NCBI GenBank assembly: GCA_003963315.1
Contig: RXJP01000152.1
Coordinates: 1 to 53,720 of the forward strand
Direction of reading: 5' to 3'
Source of the DNA: Rhodocyclaceae bacterium
Lineage (GTDB): Bacteria > Pseudomonadota > Gammaproteobacteria > Burkholderiales > Rhodocyclaceae
Length of the DNA stretch: 53,720 nt
In this document: positions 9,880 to 20,515 of the stretch, in pieces
Layout of the letters: each line of letters starts with the position of its first letter
Position numbering within the stretch: position 1 is the stretch's first letter
Translations under genes and position numbers: made by a program
The notes under the pieces: model-generated
The model's database searches: none
Told to the model about the DNA's origin: nothing
What the model saw: only the letters and a program-made list of their open reading frames with translations

Positions 9880-10608
9880 TTATCCGTCACTCCACAAAGC
9901 CATTAATGCAGCCATAACTGCCGGACCGGCGGTTTCTGTGCGTAACACCCGCGGGCCCAGGCACACCGGCTGGAAGCCGACGCTCCGGGCCATCTGGACC
10001 TCCACCTCCTCGAAGCCGCCTTCCGGCCCGATCAACACCGTCACCGGCCCGGTGGGAGGCGGTATGTCTCGCAACCGCTGCGATCCTCCCGGGGCCAGGA
10101 TCAGGCGTAGTTCATTGTCGGCGGCGGGATGGGAGAAGTATTGAGGCAGGTCAAGAAGATCCGCTACCACGGGCACCACAACGCGGCCGCATTGTTCGCT
10201 GGCGGACACCGCCACGCTCTGCCAATGGCGGGCGCGGCGTTCGGCCTTGTCGCCGGACAGGCGGATCACGCTACGGCGGGCGGCCACCGGCTGGATGGCG
10301 GCGACACCCAGCTCGACGGTTTTCTGCACCACCCAATCCATCTTGTCGCCGCTGGGCAGGCTCTGCACCAGGGTCACGGCCAGGGGCGATTCCGTGTCCG
10401 TCTCCTCGAAGCTTTCCAGCACCACATGGGGGACGGGCTTGAGACGGATGAGGCGGGTCAGCCACTGGCCGCCACGGCCGTCGAACAGGCGTACCTGGTC
10501 GCCCTCCTTCATGCGCAACACACGGGTCGCGTGGTGGGCGGCCTCTTCAGGCAGGTCGAGGGTGGCGCCGGGGGTGAGGGGATGGGGGGAGTAGAAGCGT
10601 GGAATCAT
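9880..10608 (-). CDS. rsmE: 16S rRNA (uracil-1498-N3)-methyltransferase
   Basis: A 242-residue SPOUT-family methyltransferase of normal length, which methylates U1498 of 16S rRNA using S-adenosylmethionine. The start MIPRFYSPHPL, the QSLPSGDKMDWVVQKTVELG segment, and the knot-forming C-terminus (VLIGPEGGFEEVEV, LGPRVLRTETAGPAV) are diagnostic. It lies 45 nt downstream of the GGDEF-EAL gene on the same strand and 14 nt upstream of pap. Confidence 0.96.
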   Translation of the reverse strand: MIPRFYSPHPLTPGATLDLPEEAAHHATRVLRMKEGDQVRLFDGRGGQWLTRLIRLKPVPHVVLESFEETDTESPLAVTLVQSLPSGDKMDWVVQKTVELGVAAIQPVAARRSVIRLSGDKAERRARHWQSVAVSASEQCGRVVVPVVADLLDLPQYFSHPAADNELRLILAPGGSQRLRDIPPPTGPVTVLIGPEGGFEEVEVQMARSVGFQPVCLGPRVLRTETAGPAVMAALMALWSDG

Positions 10609-10653
10609 CGGGGGATTATTCCACAGCGCTCCCCCAATGCAGCGCCCATGGCA

Positions 10654-13221
10654 TCAGGCCGCTGGCGGCGTCCAGAGGCTGGAAGGCAGCAGTTCCCGCC
10701 CCGGACGGCCCAGGTAATAGCCCTGGGCCAGGTCGATGCCCAACGCCTTGACCTCCTCCAGCACTTGCGGCCCTTCGACGAACTCGGCGATGGTCTTGAT
10801 GCCCAGCTCCGATGCCAGGGACTGCATGGACTGGACGAAGGCGCGGTCCTTGGCGTTGTCCAGCATGTTGACGATGAAATCGCCCTCGATCTTCAGGTAG
10901 TCGATAGGGAAGCGGCGCAGGTAATGGAAGGAGGAAAAGCCTGAGCCGAAGTCGTCAATGGCGAGACCGAAGCCCTCGAAGCGCAGGTCGTTGAGCAGGC
11001 GTTCCAGCATGCCCAGATTCTTGATGGTGTCGCGCTCGGTGATCTCGAAGACGATGCGCTCCGGGGCGATGCCGCTGTTGGCCACCACCGACAACAGCGT
11101 CTTGCCGAATTCGCTGAGGACCAGGGCCCGGGGAGACAAATTGAGAAAAATCTTGCCCTGGAAGTTGCGTTCCGCCATGACTTCCAGCGCCCGCTCGATG
11201 ACCAGGCTGTCGAGGCGGTGGATGACACCGATACGCTCGGCGATTTCCACGAACTCCCCGGCGCCGACGATACGGCCGTCCATATCCAGCCGGCTCAACA
11301 CCTCGTAGGCCTCCACTTCGTGGCCATTCACCCCGACGATGGGTTGGAAGAAGGGCACGACACGCTTCTCTTCGAGGGCCTTGATGATCAGCACACTCTG
11401 CTGGGTGATGCCCTGGAACACTTCCACCACATCGGCCTCGGTGGGCAGCACCACCCGCCCTTTGCCCTCGGCCTTGGCCTTGTACATCATGTTGTCGGCG
11501 AAGAGGAACAGATCCTTGCTCTCGGCGGCGTGGTCGGGATAGGTGGCGACACCGATGGACAAGGCGCCGCGCACCACGTTGCCGCCGTCGGGAGTGGTGA
11601 GCTCCATGGCCTGGGCCGCAGCCAGGATGCGCTCGGCGGCTTGCGCGGCTTCCTGCAGGTCGGTTTCGGGCAGGATGATGACGAATTCGTCGCCCCCGTA
11701 GCGGGCGAAGATGTCGCCTTGGCGCAGCACGCCGCGCACCGTATCGGCGAAGGTCACCAGGAACTTGTCGCCGAAGGCGTGGCCGTAGCCGTCGTTCACC
11801 AACTTGAAGTTGTCCAGGTCGATCAACAGCAGAGAGAAAGCGTAACCGTGGCGCTGGGCACGGCCAATCTCGTACCCCAGCAACTCCCAGAACACCCGCT
11901 GGTTGAACAGGTCGGTGAGAGGATCGCGGGTGGCGTAGTACTCCAGGTCGCGGGTGTACTTGTAGATGGCCTTGACCGAGCCCACCACGTTCATCAGGGT
12001 GGACAGGATGCTGTCCATGACCAGGCGCAGGGTGCTGTCGGCCATCACATCGGAATGCACGCCGATGCCGACGATGCCGCCGATCTTGGGTGTATCCACA
12101 AAGAACGATTTGACCTGGAGGCGGATGGCGTCCTCGTCCAGGCTGAGCACTTCAGGTTCGGCGGTGACCACGTGGTGATGGATGCGTACCTCGGTGGTGT
12201 CGGCGAAATGGGGATGGTGGGCGATCTCGGAACGGATGTACCGCTCCACCAAGGCCTTGGAATCCGTCGAGGGCTGGAAGTGCCAGAACACCTCGAGATC
12301 GAACAGTTCATCGTCGATCTTGAAGATGGAAAACAGCACATGGGCGGTGATTACCTGGTTGATGTCCACCAGCAGCCGGCCCACATACTCGCGCCAATCC
12401 CGCACCACTTCCGAGGTGATGACGAACTTTTCCAGCAGCCCGATTTCGAACTGGAGGATGTCCTTGTCCACGGCGATGTTGCGCACCCTGTCCCTGAGCA
12501 TCTCCAGGGCGGCGAAGGTGTCGTCGAATTCGCGGATGCCGATGGGGGCGAAGCCGGTGGCCACGTTGCGCAGGTCGGTGAGGGTATTGATCTGTTCCAC
12601 CGAGGATTGCAATTGGCGCAAGGGCTTTTCCACCCGCCGCCGCACATGGAGCGCGATGAAGGCGGCGATCACCAATCCAGCCGGGAAAACCAGGGCGGCC
12701 AGACGGAAAAATTCACTGCGGCTGGCGACAAGGCGGGGACCGATGTCCTGCTCCACGTCGATGGCGCCAAGCACATCGCCCACCTTGGCATTGGTGTGGC
12801 AGTGGAGACAGCGTTGCTCCGCCTTGAGGGGGAACACGTAACGGATCAGATTGTCTGCGGTCTTCTGCCCATCCTGCCCGGTGGCGAAGGCCCGCTTGAT
12901 CTCCTCATCCAGGGGCGGCTGCTCGATGGTGCCGAAGCGGGCTTCCACCACCGGGCTGCGGAAGATGCGCAAGATGAAGGGGGTTTCCAGGGTGGCCACG
13001 GACGAGCCATGGATGAACGATTCCAACTGGGCGCGGCTCCAGCCGGTGCTCATCAACTCGTACATATTGCTGAAGGCCAAACGGGCCATGCTGCGGGAAC
13101 TTTGCGCCGCTTCTTCCTGAATGGATTTTTCGAACACCCGGTCCAGCACCAGGTAGGTGCCGCCGAAGAAAAGAACGGCGACCAGGGCCGAAGCCGACAG
13201 GATGAATGTGCGTAGTCTCAA
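10654..13221 (-). CDS. GGDEF-EAL protein with periplasmic CxxCH heme motif
   Basis: An 855-residue inner-membrane protein. Helix 1 spans residues about 5-25. The periplasmic domain (about 30-170) contains CLHCH at 138-142, a c-type heme attachment motif typical of the DUF3365/Tll0287-like sensor group. Helix 2 is at about 173-192, followed by HAMP and a linker region of about 250 residues. The GGDEF domain has intact GGDEF near residue 508 and an I-site RQGD just before it. The EAL domain has EVL, NLSPRAL, EITERDT, DDFGSGFSS and the catalytic Lys in YLKIEGDF. Both cyclic di-GMP synthesis and hydrolysis are possible. Probable role: coupling periplasmic redox state or a bound gas to cyclic di-GMP. 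Confidence 0.9.
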   Translation of the reverse strand: MRLRTFILSASALVAVLFFGGTYLVLDRVFEKSIQEEAAQSSRSMARLAFSNMYELMSTGWSRAQLESFIHGSSVATLETPFILRIFRSPVVEARFGTIEQPPLDEEIKRAFATGQDGQKTADNLIRYVFPLKAEQRCLHCHTNAKVGDVLGAIDVEQDIGPRLVASRSEFFRLAALVFPAGLVIAAFIALHVRRRVEKPLRQLQSSVEQINTLTDLRNVATGFAPIGIREFDDTFAALEMLRDRVRNIAVDKDILQFEIGLLEKFVITSEVVRDWREYVGRLLVDINQVITAHVLFSIFKIDDELFDLEVFWHFQPSTDSKALVERYIRSEIAHHPHFADTTEVRIHHHVVTAEPEVLSLDEDAIRLQVKSFFVDTPKIGGIVGIGVHSDVMADSTLRLVMDSILSTLMNVVGSVKAIYKYTRDLEYYATRDPLTDLFNQRVFWELLGYEIGRAQRHGYAFSLLLIDLDNFKLVNDGYGHAFGDKFLVTFADTVRGVLRQGDIFARYGGDEFVIILPETDLQEAAQAAERILAAAQAMELTTPDGGNVVRGALSIGVATYPDHAAESKDLFLFADNMMYKAKAEGKGRVVLPTEADVVEVFQGITQQSVLIIKALEEKRVVPFFQPIVGVNGHEVEAYEVLSRLDMDGRIVGAGEFVEIAERIGVIHRLDSLVIERALEVMAERNFQGKIFLNLSPRALVLSEFGKTLLSVVANSGIAPERIVFEITERDTIKNLGMLERLLNDLRFEGFGLAIDDFGSGFSSFHYLRRFPIDYLKIEGDFIVNMLDNAKDRAFVQSMQSLASELGIKTIAEFVEGPQVLEEVKALGIDLAQGYYLGRPGRELLPSSLWTPPAA

Positions 13222-13452
13222 GGCCTTATCTCCAGATTTTTAGAGGGGAGATTAAAAGATCGGCTCTTCTGTGGGGGAAAAATTATTTTAGGTATGCACT
13301 TCAATTTTCGGCCGCAAGCATACCTCAAGCCCCCCCGGAAAAACCCCACATATCGATAAGGTTCTAGGCAATCCCCTCCGATTTCGCCGATAATTAAGGG
13401 CTTTCTTCCCCCCGGAAGCCCGCGTTTCAACCCAGCCGAAAGCCGCCCTCTC
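13222..13452. promoter_or_regulatory. Divergent intergenic region between GGDEF-EAL gene and tkt
   Basis: About 230 bp without a gene. It holds a perfect 8-bp inverted repeat AGGTATGC/GCATACCT (13290-13297 and 13318-13325) and AT-rich stretches (AAAATTATTTTA near 13278, GATAATTAAGG near 13390) that could be -10 regions in either direction. No known operator is recognised, and no LysR-type cbbR gene adjoins it. Confidence 0.4.
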
Positions 13453-15438
13453 GTGTTCAATCCGCTCACTAGCGCCATCCGCGCCCTGGCCATGGACGCC
13501 GTCCAGAAGGCCAACTCCGGTCACCCCGGTGCCCCCATGGGCATGGCCGAAATCGCCGAAGTCCTCTGGAACCGTCACCTGCGCCACAATCCGGCGAATC
13601 CCCACTGGGCCAACCGCGACCGTTTCGTGCTGTCCAACGGCCACGGCTCCATGCTGCTCTACGCCCTGCTCCACCTGACCGGCTACGATCTCAGCATCGA
13701 CGACCTGAAGAACTTCCGCCAACTGCACTCCAAGACCCCGGGCCATCCCGAATACGGCTACGCCCCCGGCGTGGAAACCACCACCGGCCCCCTGGGGCAG
13801 GGCATCACCAATGCCGTTGGCTTCGCCCTGGCGGAAAAGCTGCTGGCCAACGAGTTCAACCACCCTGACCACGAGATCGTGGACCACAACACCTACGTCT
13901 TTCTCGGCGACGGCTGCCTGATGGAGGGCATCTCCCACGAAGCCTGCTCCCTGGCCGGCACCTGGGGCCTGGGCAAGCTGATCGCCTTCTGGGACGACAA
14001 CGGCATCTCCATCGACGGCCACGTCAAAGGCTGGTTCACCGAGAACATCCCCGAACGTTTCCATGCCTATGGCTGGCAGGTGATCCGCAGCATCGACGGC
14101 CACAATTCGGACGCCATCGAAGCCGCCATCCGCGAAGCCCGCTCGGACACCACCCGCCCCACCCTGATCTGCTGCAAAACCGTGATCGGCAAGGGCGCGC
14201 CCAACAAACAGGGCAGCCACGACGTGCACGGCACGCCCCTGGGCGACGCCGAAATCGCCGCCGCCAAGCCCCATATCGGCTGGCACTTCGGCCCCTTCGA
14301 GATTCCCCGGGAAGTGTACGAAGGCTGGGATGCCCGCAAGAAGGGCGCGGAGCGGGAAGCCGAATGGCAGCGCAAGTTCGACCACTACACCAAGGCCTTC
14401 CCCGAGCTGGCCGCCGAATTCAAACGGCGCATGGCGGGTGAGCTGCCGACAAACTGGCAAGCCCATGTGGAAGCCGTCCTGGCCAAGCTGAACGAGAAGG
14501 CGGAAACCATCGCTACCCGCAAGGCCAGCCAGAACAGTATCGAGGCCTACGCCCCCAAGCTGCCCGAATTCCTCGGCGGCTCCGCCGACCTGACCGGCTC
14601 CAACCTGACCAACTGGTCCGGTTCCAAGAGCGTGACCAAGGAAGGCAAGGGCAACTACATCCATTACGGCGTGCGCGAGTTCGGCATGTGCGCCATCATG
14701 AACGGCATCGCCCTCCACGGCGGCTACATCCCCTACGGCGGCACCTTCCTGATGTTCTCGGAGTACGCCCGCAACGCCATCCGTATGGCCGCGCTGATGA
14801 AGCAGCGGGTGATCTATGTATTCACCCACGACTCCATCGGCCTCGGCGAGGACGGCCCCACCCACCAGCCGGTGGAACAGATTTCCACCCTGCGCCTGAT
14901 GCCCAACCTGGACACCTGGCGTCCCTGCGACACGGTGGAAACCGCCATCGCCTGGGCCCAAGCCATCGAAAAGGCCAGCGGCCCCAGCGCCCTCTGCCTG
15001 TCGCGCCAGAACCTGCCCTTCGTTGCCCGCGATGAAGCCACCCAGGCCAATATCGCCAAGGGCGGCTACGTGATTAGCGAAGCCAAGGGGGATGCCAAGC
15101 TGATCCTGATCGCCACCGGCTCCGAAGTGGACCTGGCGCTCAAGGCCCAGGCCAAGCTGGCCGAGGAAGGCATCGCCGCCCGCGTGGTGTCCATGCCCTG
15201 CTCCAACGCCTTCGACCGCCAAGACGCCGCCTACAAGGCCAGCGTGCTGACCAAGGGCCTGCCCCGCCTCGCCGTCGAAGCCGGCGTCACCGACTTCTGG
15301 CGCAAGTACGTGGGCCTGGAAGGGGCCGTCATCGGCATCGACCGCTTCGGCGAGTCGGCCCCCGCCGGCCAACTGTTCAAGGAATTCGGCTTCACCGTGG
15401 ACAACGTCGTCGCTACCGCTAAGTCACTACTGAGTTAG
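13453..15438 (+). CDS. tkt: Transketolase
   Basis: A 661-residue thiamine-diphosphate enzyme. It moves two-carbon ketol units in the pentose phosphate pathway and the Calvin cycle. Motifs are [19 protein letters not shown] near residue 20, the ThDP/Mg2+ signature GDGCLMEG with a following NGISIDGH, and the pyrimidine-domain transketolase motif [20 protein letters not shown] near residue 460. The start is GTG 13453. No clear Shine-Dalgarno sequence is seen and no nearer ATG fits the family start. It is the first gene of a six-gene carbon cluster on the same strand. Confidence 0.96.
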   Translation: MFNPLTSAIRALAMDAVQKANSGHPGAPMGMAEIAEVLWNRHLRHNPANPHWANRDRFVLSNGHGSMLLYALLHLTGYDLSIDDLKNFRQLHSKTPGHPEYGYAPGVETTTGPLGQGITNAVGFALAEKLLANEFNHPDHEIVDHNTYVFLGDGCLMEGISHEACSLAGTWGLGKLIAFWDDNGISIDGHVKGWFTENIPERFHAYGWQVIRSIDGHNSDAIEAAIREARSDTTRPTLICCKTVIGKGAPNKQGSHDVHGTPLGDAEIAAAKPHIGWHFGPFEIPREVYEGWDARKKGAEREAEWQRKFDHYTKAFPELAAEFKRRMAGELPTNWQAHVEAVLAKLNEKAETIATRKASQNSIEAYAPKLPEFLGGSADLTGSNLTNWSGSKSVTKEGKGNYIHYGVREFGMCAIMNGIALHGGYIPYGGTFLMFSEYARNAIRMAALMKQRVIYVFTHDSIGLGEDGPTHQPVEQISTLRLMPNLDTWRPCDTVETAIAWAQAIEKASGPSALCLSRQNLPFVARDEATQANIAKGGYVISEAKGDAKLILIATGSEVDLALKAQAKLAEEGIAARVVSMPCSNAFDRQDAAYKASVLTKGLPRLAVEAGVTDFWRKYVGLEGAVIGIDRFGESAPAGQLFKEFGFTVDNVVATAKSLLS

Positions 15439-15503
15439 CCACGGGATACACGAGGCGCACGGGGAAACCCAATAACCCCGTGTCCCCTGTGATCCCCGTG
15501 GCT
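15437..15503. repeat. CACGGGG-type inverted repeat after tkt
   Basis: AGCCACGGG (15437-15445) pairs with CCCGTGGCT (15495-15503). Inside, CACGGGG (15458-15464) pairs with CCCCGTG (15476-15482). It begins at the tkt stop codon. A related element with longer arms sits before hoxA (50048-50132). It may act as a terminator or processing site, but there is no U-tract directly after the arm (GTATTTTTC follows). Confidence 0.6.
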
Positions 15504-15537
15504 GTATTTTTCTTTTGGATTTTGGAGTTTGAGTACT

Positions 15538-16566
15538 ATGACCATCAAAGTTGCCATCAACGGTTTTGGACGTATCGGTCGCTGCACCCTGCGCGCCATC
15601 TACGAACAGGGCCTGCAAAATGAATTCGACGTGGTCGCCATCAACGCCTCCGGCGATCTGGCCACCAACGCCCATCTGCTGCGCTACGACACCACCCATG
15701 GCCGCTTCGCCACCTCTGTGGAAACCGCAGGCGACAACGTCATCATCATTGACGGCAAGAAGATCCCCTTCTATTCCACCAAGGACCCCAAGGGCGTGGA
15801 CTGGGCCAAGCACGGCGTGGAAGTGCTGCTGGAATGCACCGGCGCCTACACCACCAAGGAAAAAGCCCAGGCCCTGCTGGCCCAAGGCGCCAAGCGCGTG
15901 CTGATCTCCGCCCCCGGCGGTGACGACGTGGATGCCACCATCGTCATGGGCGTCAACGAAGCCGTGCTGAAAGCCAACATGACCGTGGTTTCCAATGCCT
16001 CCTGCACCACCAACTGCCTGGCTCCCGTGGCCAAGGTGCTGGCGGAGAGCATCGGCATCAAGCAAGGGTTGATGACCACCATCCACGCCGTGACCAACGA
16101 CCAGGTGACGGTGGACGTGCGCCACAAGGACCTGCGCCGCGCCCGCGCCGCCTTCGCCAACATCATCCCCACCAAGACCGGCGCCGCCAAGGCCGTGGGC
16201 CTGGTGCTGCCCCAACTGAAGGGCAAGTTCGACGGCTTCTCCCTGCGGGTGCCCACCCTCAACGTCTCCCTGGTGGACCTGACCTTCACCTCCGAGCGGG
16301 CCACCACCAAGGAAGAAATCAACGAACTGATGACCCAGGCCGCCAACGGTCCCCTCAAGGGCATCCTGGCGGTGAACAACGATCCCCTGGTGTCCTCCGA
16401 CTTCAACCACACCACCGTCTCCTCCACCTTCGACGCAACGCAAACCCGCGTCATCAAGGGTGAGGATGGCTCCACCCTGGTCAAGGTGCTGGCCTGGTAC
16501 GACAACGAGTGGGGCTACTCCTGCCGCATGCTGGACGCGGCGCGGGCCTTCGTGAACGCCAAGTGA
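15538..16566 (+). CDS. gap: Glyceraldehyde-3-phosphate dehydrogenase, type I
   Basis: A 342-residue phosphorylating GAPDH for glycolysis, gluconeogenesis and the Calvin cycle. It has the Rossmann start INGFGRIGR, the active-site [12 protein letters not shown] (Cys near residue 151), His in [11 protein letters not shown] and the C-terminal [12 protein letters not shown]. The start is ATG 15538, preceded by GGAG ten nt upstream; the TTG at 15529 is too close to that site. After the second beta strand the sequence reads INASGD where NAD-specific enzymes have Asp after Asn. Loss of that Asp is seen in enzymes that accept NADP(H). Confidence 0.95.
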   Translation: MTIKVAINGFGRIGRCTLRAIYEQGLQNEFDVVAINASGDLATNAHLLRYDTTHGRFATSVETAGDNVIIIDGKKIPFYSTKDPKGVDWAKHGVEVLLECTGAYTTKEKAQALLAQGAKRVLISAPGGDDVDATIVMGVNEAVLKANMTVVSNASCTTNCLAPVAKVLAESIGIKQGLMTTIHAVTNDQVTVDVRHKDLRRARAAFANIIPTKTGAAKAVGLVLPQLKGKFDGFSLRVPTLNVSLVDLTFTSERATTKEEINELMTQAANGPLKGILAVNNDPLVSSDFNHTTVSSTFDATQTRVIKGEDGSTLVKVLAWYDNEWGYSCRMLDAARAFVNAK

Positions 16567-16625
16567 TTGCAGCGCTGTGCGCAATAACAGCGACTTGAAC
16601 ATTGCGACCCACAGTACAACGGTAG

Positions 16626-16688
16626 CGTCATCCCCGCGTAGGCGGGGATCCAGCACGTATCTGGATCCCCGCCTACGCGGGGATGACG
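16626..16688. repeat. Perfect 28-bp palindromic repeat between gap and epd
   Basis: The arms 16626-16653 and 16661-16688 are exact reverse complements over 28 bp with a 7-nt loop. The arms contain CCCCGCGTAGGCGGGGATCC and its complement. This 'CGTCATCCCCGCG...GGGGATGACG' type is a dispersed REP/MITE-like palindrome of many proteobacteria. In RNA it would form a very stable stem between two coding regions. Confidence 0.9.
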
Positions 16689-16722
16689 AAAGTTTTTCCG
16701 CTTGGGACACAGAAACTTTCTG

Positions 16723-17775
16723 ATGCCCGTACCCACCCGCCCCCTCCGCCTCGCCATCAACGGTTACGGTCGCATCGGCCGCTGCTTCCTGCGCGCCCTG
16801 CTGGAGTCACCCCTCGGCCAGCGCTTCCAGGTCGTCGCCATCAATGAACCGGCCGACCTGCCCAGCATCACCTACCTGACCCGCTTCGATTCCACCCACG
16901 GCCGCTTTCCCGGCACGGTGGCGCAAACCGCCTCCGGCCTGCTGATCAACGGCCAGGCCGTCGCCGTAACCCATGCCGACACCCCGGAAGCGGTGGACTG
17001 GCGCGCCCTGGATATCGACCTGCTGGTGGAATGCTCCGGCCGTTACAGCAGCCGCCAGGAACTGAACCGTTTCATCGCCGCCGGCTGTCCGCGCCTGCTG
17101 CTGTCCCACCCGGCCAACGGCGCCGACGACGTGGATGCCACGGTGGTCTACGGCGTCAACGAGGGGCTGCTGCGGGGCGACGAAACCATCGTCTCCAATG
17201 CTTCCTGCACCACCAATGCCGTGGTGCCGGTACTCAAGCTGTTGCACGACCACCTGGACATCGAGCAGGTGCTGCTCACCACCCTGCATTCGGTGATGAA
17301 CGACCAGCCCCTGATCGACGGCTACCACCACGCCGACCTGCGCCGCACCCGTTCCGCCATGCAGTCCATCATCCCCGTTTCCACCGGCCTCGCCCGGGGC
17401 GTGGAACGGTTGCTGCCGGCCTTGAAGGGGCGCATCCAGGCCAAGGCCATCCGCGTGCCTACCCTCAACGTTTCCGCCATCGACCTGGTGCTGCAAGTGT
17501 CCCGCGATGTGGATGCGGACCGCATCAACGCCCTGCTCTGCGATGCCGCCAACGGCCCCCTGAAAAACTTGATGGCCTGTTCCCATGAACCCCATGCCTC
17601 GGTGGACTTCAACCACGACCCCCACTCCGCCATCGTGGACGCCGGCCAGACCCGCGTCCTCGGCAAACCCGGCGAGCCGCGGCTGGTGAACCTGATGGTG
17701 TGGTTCGACAACGAATGGGGCTTCGCCAACCGCCTGGTGGACGTGGCCAGCCATTGGCTGGCGGCCGGCCGCTAG
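16723..17775 (+). CDS. epd: Erythrose-4-phosphate dehydrogenase-like GAPDH paralogue
   Basis: A 350-residue member of the GAPDH superfamily. It resembles Epd more than Gap: VVAINEPAD after the Rossmann motif, [45 protein letters not shown] and [12 protein letters not shown]. Epd oxidises erythrose 4-phosphate to 4-phosphoerythronate on the route to pyridoxal phosphate. The active-site Cys is present (SNASCTTNA), although the usual second Cys of SCTTNC is Ala. The chosen start is ATG 16723; the frame open from TTG 16702 adds seven unlikely residues. A second glycolytic GAPDH role cannot be excluded. Confidence 0.82.
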   Translation: MPVPTRPLRLAINGYGRIGRCFLRALLESPLGQRFQVVAINEPADLPSITYLTRFDSTHGRFPGTVAQTASGLLINGQAVAVTHADTPEAVDWRALDIDLLVECSGRYSSRQELNRFIAAGCPRLLLSHPANGADDVDATVVYGVNEGLLRGDETIVSNASCTTNAVVPVLKLLHDHLDIEQVLLTTLHSVMNDQPLIDGYHHADLRRTRSAMQSIIPVSTGLARGVERLLPALKGRIQAKAIRVPTLNVSAIDLVLQVSRDVDADRINALLCDAANGPLKNLMACSHEPHASVDFNHDPHSAIVDAGQTRVLGKPGEPRLVNLMVWFDNEWGFANRLVDVASHWLAAGR

Positions 17776-17818
17776 GGATACCCGTTTTCTCTTATTTGTC
17801 TCAGCAAGGAATGCAACC

Positions 17819-19003
17819 ATGAAAGTGCTCAAGCTCAGCGACCTCGACCTCAAAGGCAAGCGCGTCTTCATCCGCGCCGACCTCAACGTGCCCCAGGACG
17901 AGCATGGCAACATCACCGAGGACACCCGCATCCGCGCTTCCGTACCCGGCATCAAACTGGCCCTGGAAAAAGGCGCGGCGGTCATGGTCACTTCCCACCT
18001 GGGCCGCCCCACCGAGGGCGCCCTCACCCCCGAAGACAGCCTGGCCCCCATCGCCCATCGCCTGGCGGAACTGTTGGGCTGCAAGGTACCCCTGATCGAC
18101 AATTGGGTAGACGGTGGCTTCGACGTGAGTCCCGGCCAGGTGGTGCTGCTGGAAAACTGCCGCGGCAACAAGGGCGAGAAAAAAGATAGCGACGAGCTGG
18201 CGCAGAAAATGGCCAAGCTCTGCGACATCTACGTCAACGACGCCTTCGGCACCGCCCACCGGGCGGAAGCCACCACCCACGGCATGGCCAAGTACGCCCC
18301 CGTCGCCTGCGCCGGCCCCCTCCTCGCCGCCGAGCTGGAGGCCCTCACCCGGGCCCTGGAAAATCCCAAGCGGCCCCTGGTGGCCATCGTCGCCGGCAGC
18401 AAGGTGTCCACCAAGCTGACCATCCTCAAATCCCTGGCCGAGAAGGTGGACCAGCTCATCGTCGGCGGCGGCATCGCCAACACCTTCATGGTGGCGGACG
18501 ACCTCCCCATCGGCGAATCCCTGGCCGAACTGGACCTGGTGGAGGAAGCCCGCAACATCATGGACCTGATGGACAAGCGCGGCGCGGCGGTGCCCATCCC
18601 CGAAGACGTGGTGGTGGCCAACGAACTCTCCGCCCAGGCCCGGGCCAACCGCGTCGCCGCCAGCGACATCGCCCCCGACGACATGATCCTCGACATCGGC
18701 CCCAAGACCGCGGCACGCCTGGTGAACATCCTCGCCCATGCCGGCACCATCGTCTGGAACGGTCCCCTCGGCGTCTTCGAGTTCGACCAGTTCGGCGGCG
18801 GCACCAAGATGGTGGCGGCGGCCATCGCCCACTCCCCCGCCTTCACCATCGCCGGCGGCGGCGATACCCTGGCCGCCATTGCCAAGTACCATATCGAAAA
18901 CCAAGTGGACTACATCTCCACCGGCGGCGGCGCCTTCCTCGAGTTCCTCGAAGGCAAGAAGCTGCCCGCCGTGGCCGTCCTCGAACAGCGCTTTGCCGGC
19001 TAA
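17819..19003 (+). CDS. pgk: Phosphoglycerate kinase
   Basis: A 394-residue two-domain kinase interconverting 1,3-bisphosphoglycerate and 3-phosphoglycerate. The N-terminal signature [17 protein letters not shown], the substrate loop TSHLGRP, the nucleotide-domain [10 protein letters not shown], and the C-terminal GGGDTLAAI and [14 protein letters not shown] are all present. AAGGA lies about 9 nt before ATG. It is spaced 43 nt from epd and 30 nt from pyk, in the same operon. Confidence 0.97.
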   Translation: MKVLKLSDLDLKGKRVFIRADLNVPQDEHGNITEDTRIRASVPGIKLALEKGAAVMVTSHLGRPTEGALTPEDSLAPIAHRLAELLGCKVPLIDNWVDGGFDVSPGQVVLLENCRGNKGEKKDSDELAQKMAKLCDIYVNDAFGTAHRAEATTHGMAKYAPVACAGPLLAAELEALTRALENPKRPLVAIVAGSKVSTKLTILKSLAEKVDQLIVGGGIANTFMVADDLPIGESLAELDLVEEARNIMDLMDKRGAAVPIPEDVVVANELSAQARANRVAASDIAPDDMILDIGPKTAARLVNILAHAGTIVWNGPLGVFEFDQFGGGTKMVAAAIAHSPAFTIAGGGDTLAAIAKYHIENQVDYISTGGGAFLEFLEGKKLPAVAVLEQRFAG

Positions 19004-19033
19004 CCCACTCCATCCAACTGTGAAGGGCTCATC

Positions 19034-20488
19034 ATGACTCGTGCCACCAAGATCGTCGCCACCCTGGGGCCCGCTTCCAGCAGCCCCGAAGTGCTGGGCA
19101 AACTGATCGAAGCCGGCATTGATGTGGTACGCCTCAATTTCTCCCACGGCAAGCCCGAGGACCATCGCGCCCGGGTGGAAGCCCTGCGTGAAGCCGCCAA
19201 GAAACGCGGCCGCACCGTGGCCGTCATGGCCGACCTGCAGGGGCCGAAAATCCGCATCGGCAAGTTCGCCGACAACAGGATCAGCATCAAAGCCGGGCAA
19301 CCTTTCATCCTCGACGCGGCGTGCAAACTGGGCAACACCGAGCGGGTGGGCCTGGACTATCCCGAACTGATCGACGACGTGCAGGCTGGCGATGTGTTGC
19401 TGTTGGACGACGGCCGTACCGTGTTCGACATCGAGCGCATCGAAGGCCAGGAAATCTTCTGCATCAACCGCCACGACGGCGAGCTGTCCAACAACAAAGG
19501 CATCAACAAACAGGGCGGCGGCCTTTCCGCCCCGGCCCTGACGCCCAAGGACATGGAAGACATCCGGACCGCCGCCAGCCTCAACGTGGATTACGTGGCC
19601 GTCTCCTTCCCCAAGTCCGGCGCCGACATGCGCCAGGCTCGGGAGCTGCTCCACGAAGCCGGCTCCGACGCCCTGGTGATCGCCAAGATCGAGCGGGTGG
19701 AGGCCGTTGAAAACCTGGAGGACATCCTCCACGCCACCGACGGCATCATGGTCGCCCGGGGCGACCTGGCCGTGGAAGTGGGCGACGCCGCCGTGCCTTC
19801 CCACCAGAAACGCATGATCCGCATGGCGCGGGAGCACAATAAGTTCACCATCACCGCCACCCAGATGATGGAGTCCATGATCAGCAGCCCCGTCCCCACC
19901 CGGGCCGAGGTGTCCGACGTGGCCAACGCCGTGCTGGACGGCACCGACGCGGTGATGCTGTCCGCCGAAACCGCCTCCGGCCAGTACCCGGTGCAGACCG
20001 TGGAAGCCATGGTGCGGGTCTGCGTCGAGGCCGAAAAGACCCAGGAGATCACCCTCGACACCCACTTCCTCAACCGGGTGTTCACCCGCATCGACCAATC
20101 CATCGCCATGGCGGCCCTGTTCACCGCCTTCCACTTGAAGGTAAAGGCCATTGCCGCATTGACCGAATCGGGCTCTACCGCCCTCTGGATGAGCCGATTA
20201 AACTCGGGGGTGCCGGTGTACGCCCTGACCCCGAATGTGCGCACCCGCTACCGGGTCAGCGCCTTCCGCGATGTCTATCCGCTGCTGATGGACTTCTCCA
20301 CCAAGGATCGCGAACGCTTGCTGTGGCAGGCCGAGGAGGCCCTCCTCGCCGCCGGCGTGGTGGAGGACGGCGACCTGATCGTGCTCACTGTGGGCGAACC
20401 CATCGGCGAAGCCGGCAGCACCAACACCCTGAAAATCGTCAAGGTGGGAGAACACAAACCCCATCCCACCCCTTACCTCAGTATTTGA
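19034..20488 (+). CDS. pyk: Pyruvate kinase
   Basis: A 484-residue enzyme making pyruvate and ATP from phosphoenolpyruvate. Visible are TKIVATLGPASSSP at the start, the substrate-binding RLNFSHG, MADLQGPKIR, the active-site signature IAKIERVEAVENL with the catalytic Lys, GIMVARGDLAVEV, and TATQMMESM. The C-terminal allosteric domain is complete. Its presence shows that the cluster serves glycolysis as well as any Calvin-cycle role. Confidence 0.96.
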   Translation: MTRATKIVATLGPASSSPEVLGKLIEAGIDVVRLNFSHGKPEDHRARVEALREAAKKRGRTVAVMADLQGPKIRIGKFADNRISIKAGQPFILDAACKLGNTERVGLDYPELIDDVQAGDVLLLDDGRTVFDIERIEGQEIFCINRHDGELSNNKGINKQGGGLSAPALTPKDMEDIRTAASLNVDYVAVSFPKSGADMRQARELLHEAGSDALVIAKIERVEAVENLEDILHATDGIMVARGDLAVEVGDAAVPSHQKRMIRMAREHNKFTITATQMMESMISSPVPTRAEVSDVANAVLDGTDAVMLSAETASGQYPVQTVEAMVRVCVEAEKTQEITLDTHFLNRVFTRIDQSIAMAALFTAFHLKVKAIAALTESGSTALWMSRLNSGVPVYALTPNVRTRYRVSAFRDVYPLLMDFSTKDRERLLWQAEEALLAAGVVEDGDLIVLTVGEPIGEAGSTNTLKIVKVGEHKPHPTPYLSI

Positions 20489-20515
20489 CTCGGTATTTAA
20501 AACAAGGAGACCCCC

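Noticed and set aside
16702-16722. TTG start for epd
   Set aside because: The seven extra residues are not expected in the family, and the ATG at 16723 is adjacent to the normal N-terminus.
17801-20134. 777-residue open frame on the minus strand
   Set aside because: Antisense shadow of pgk and pyk.
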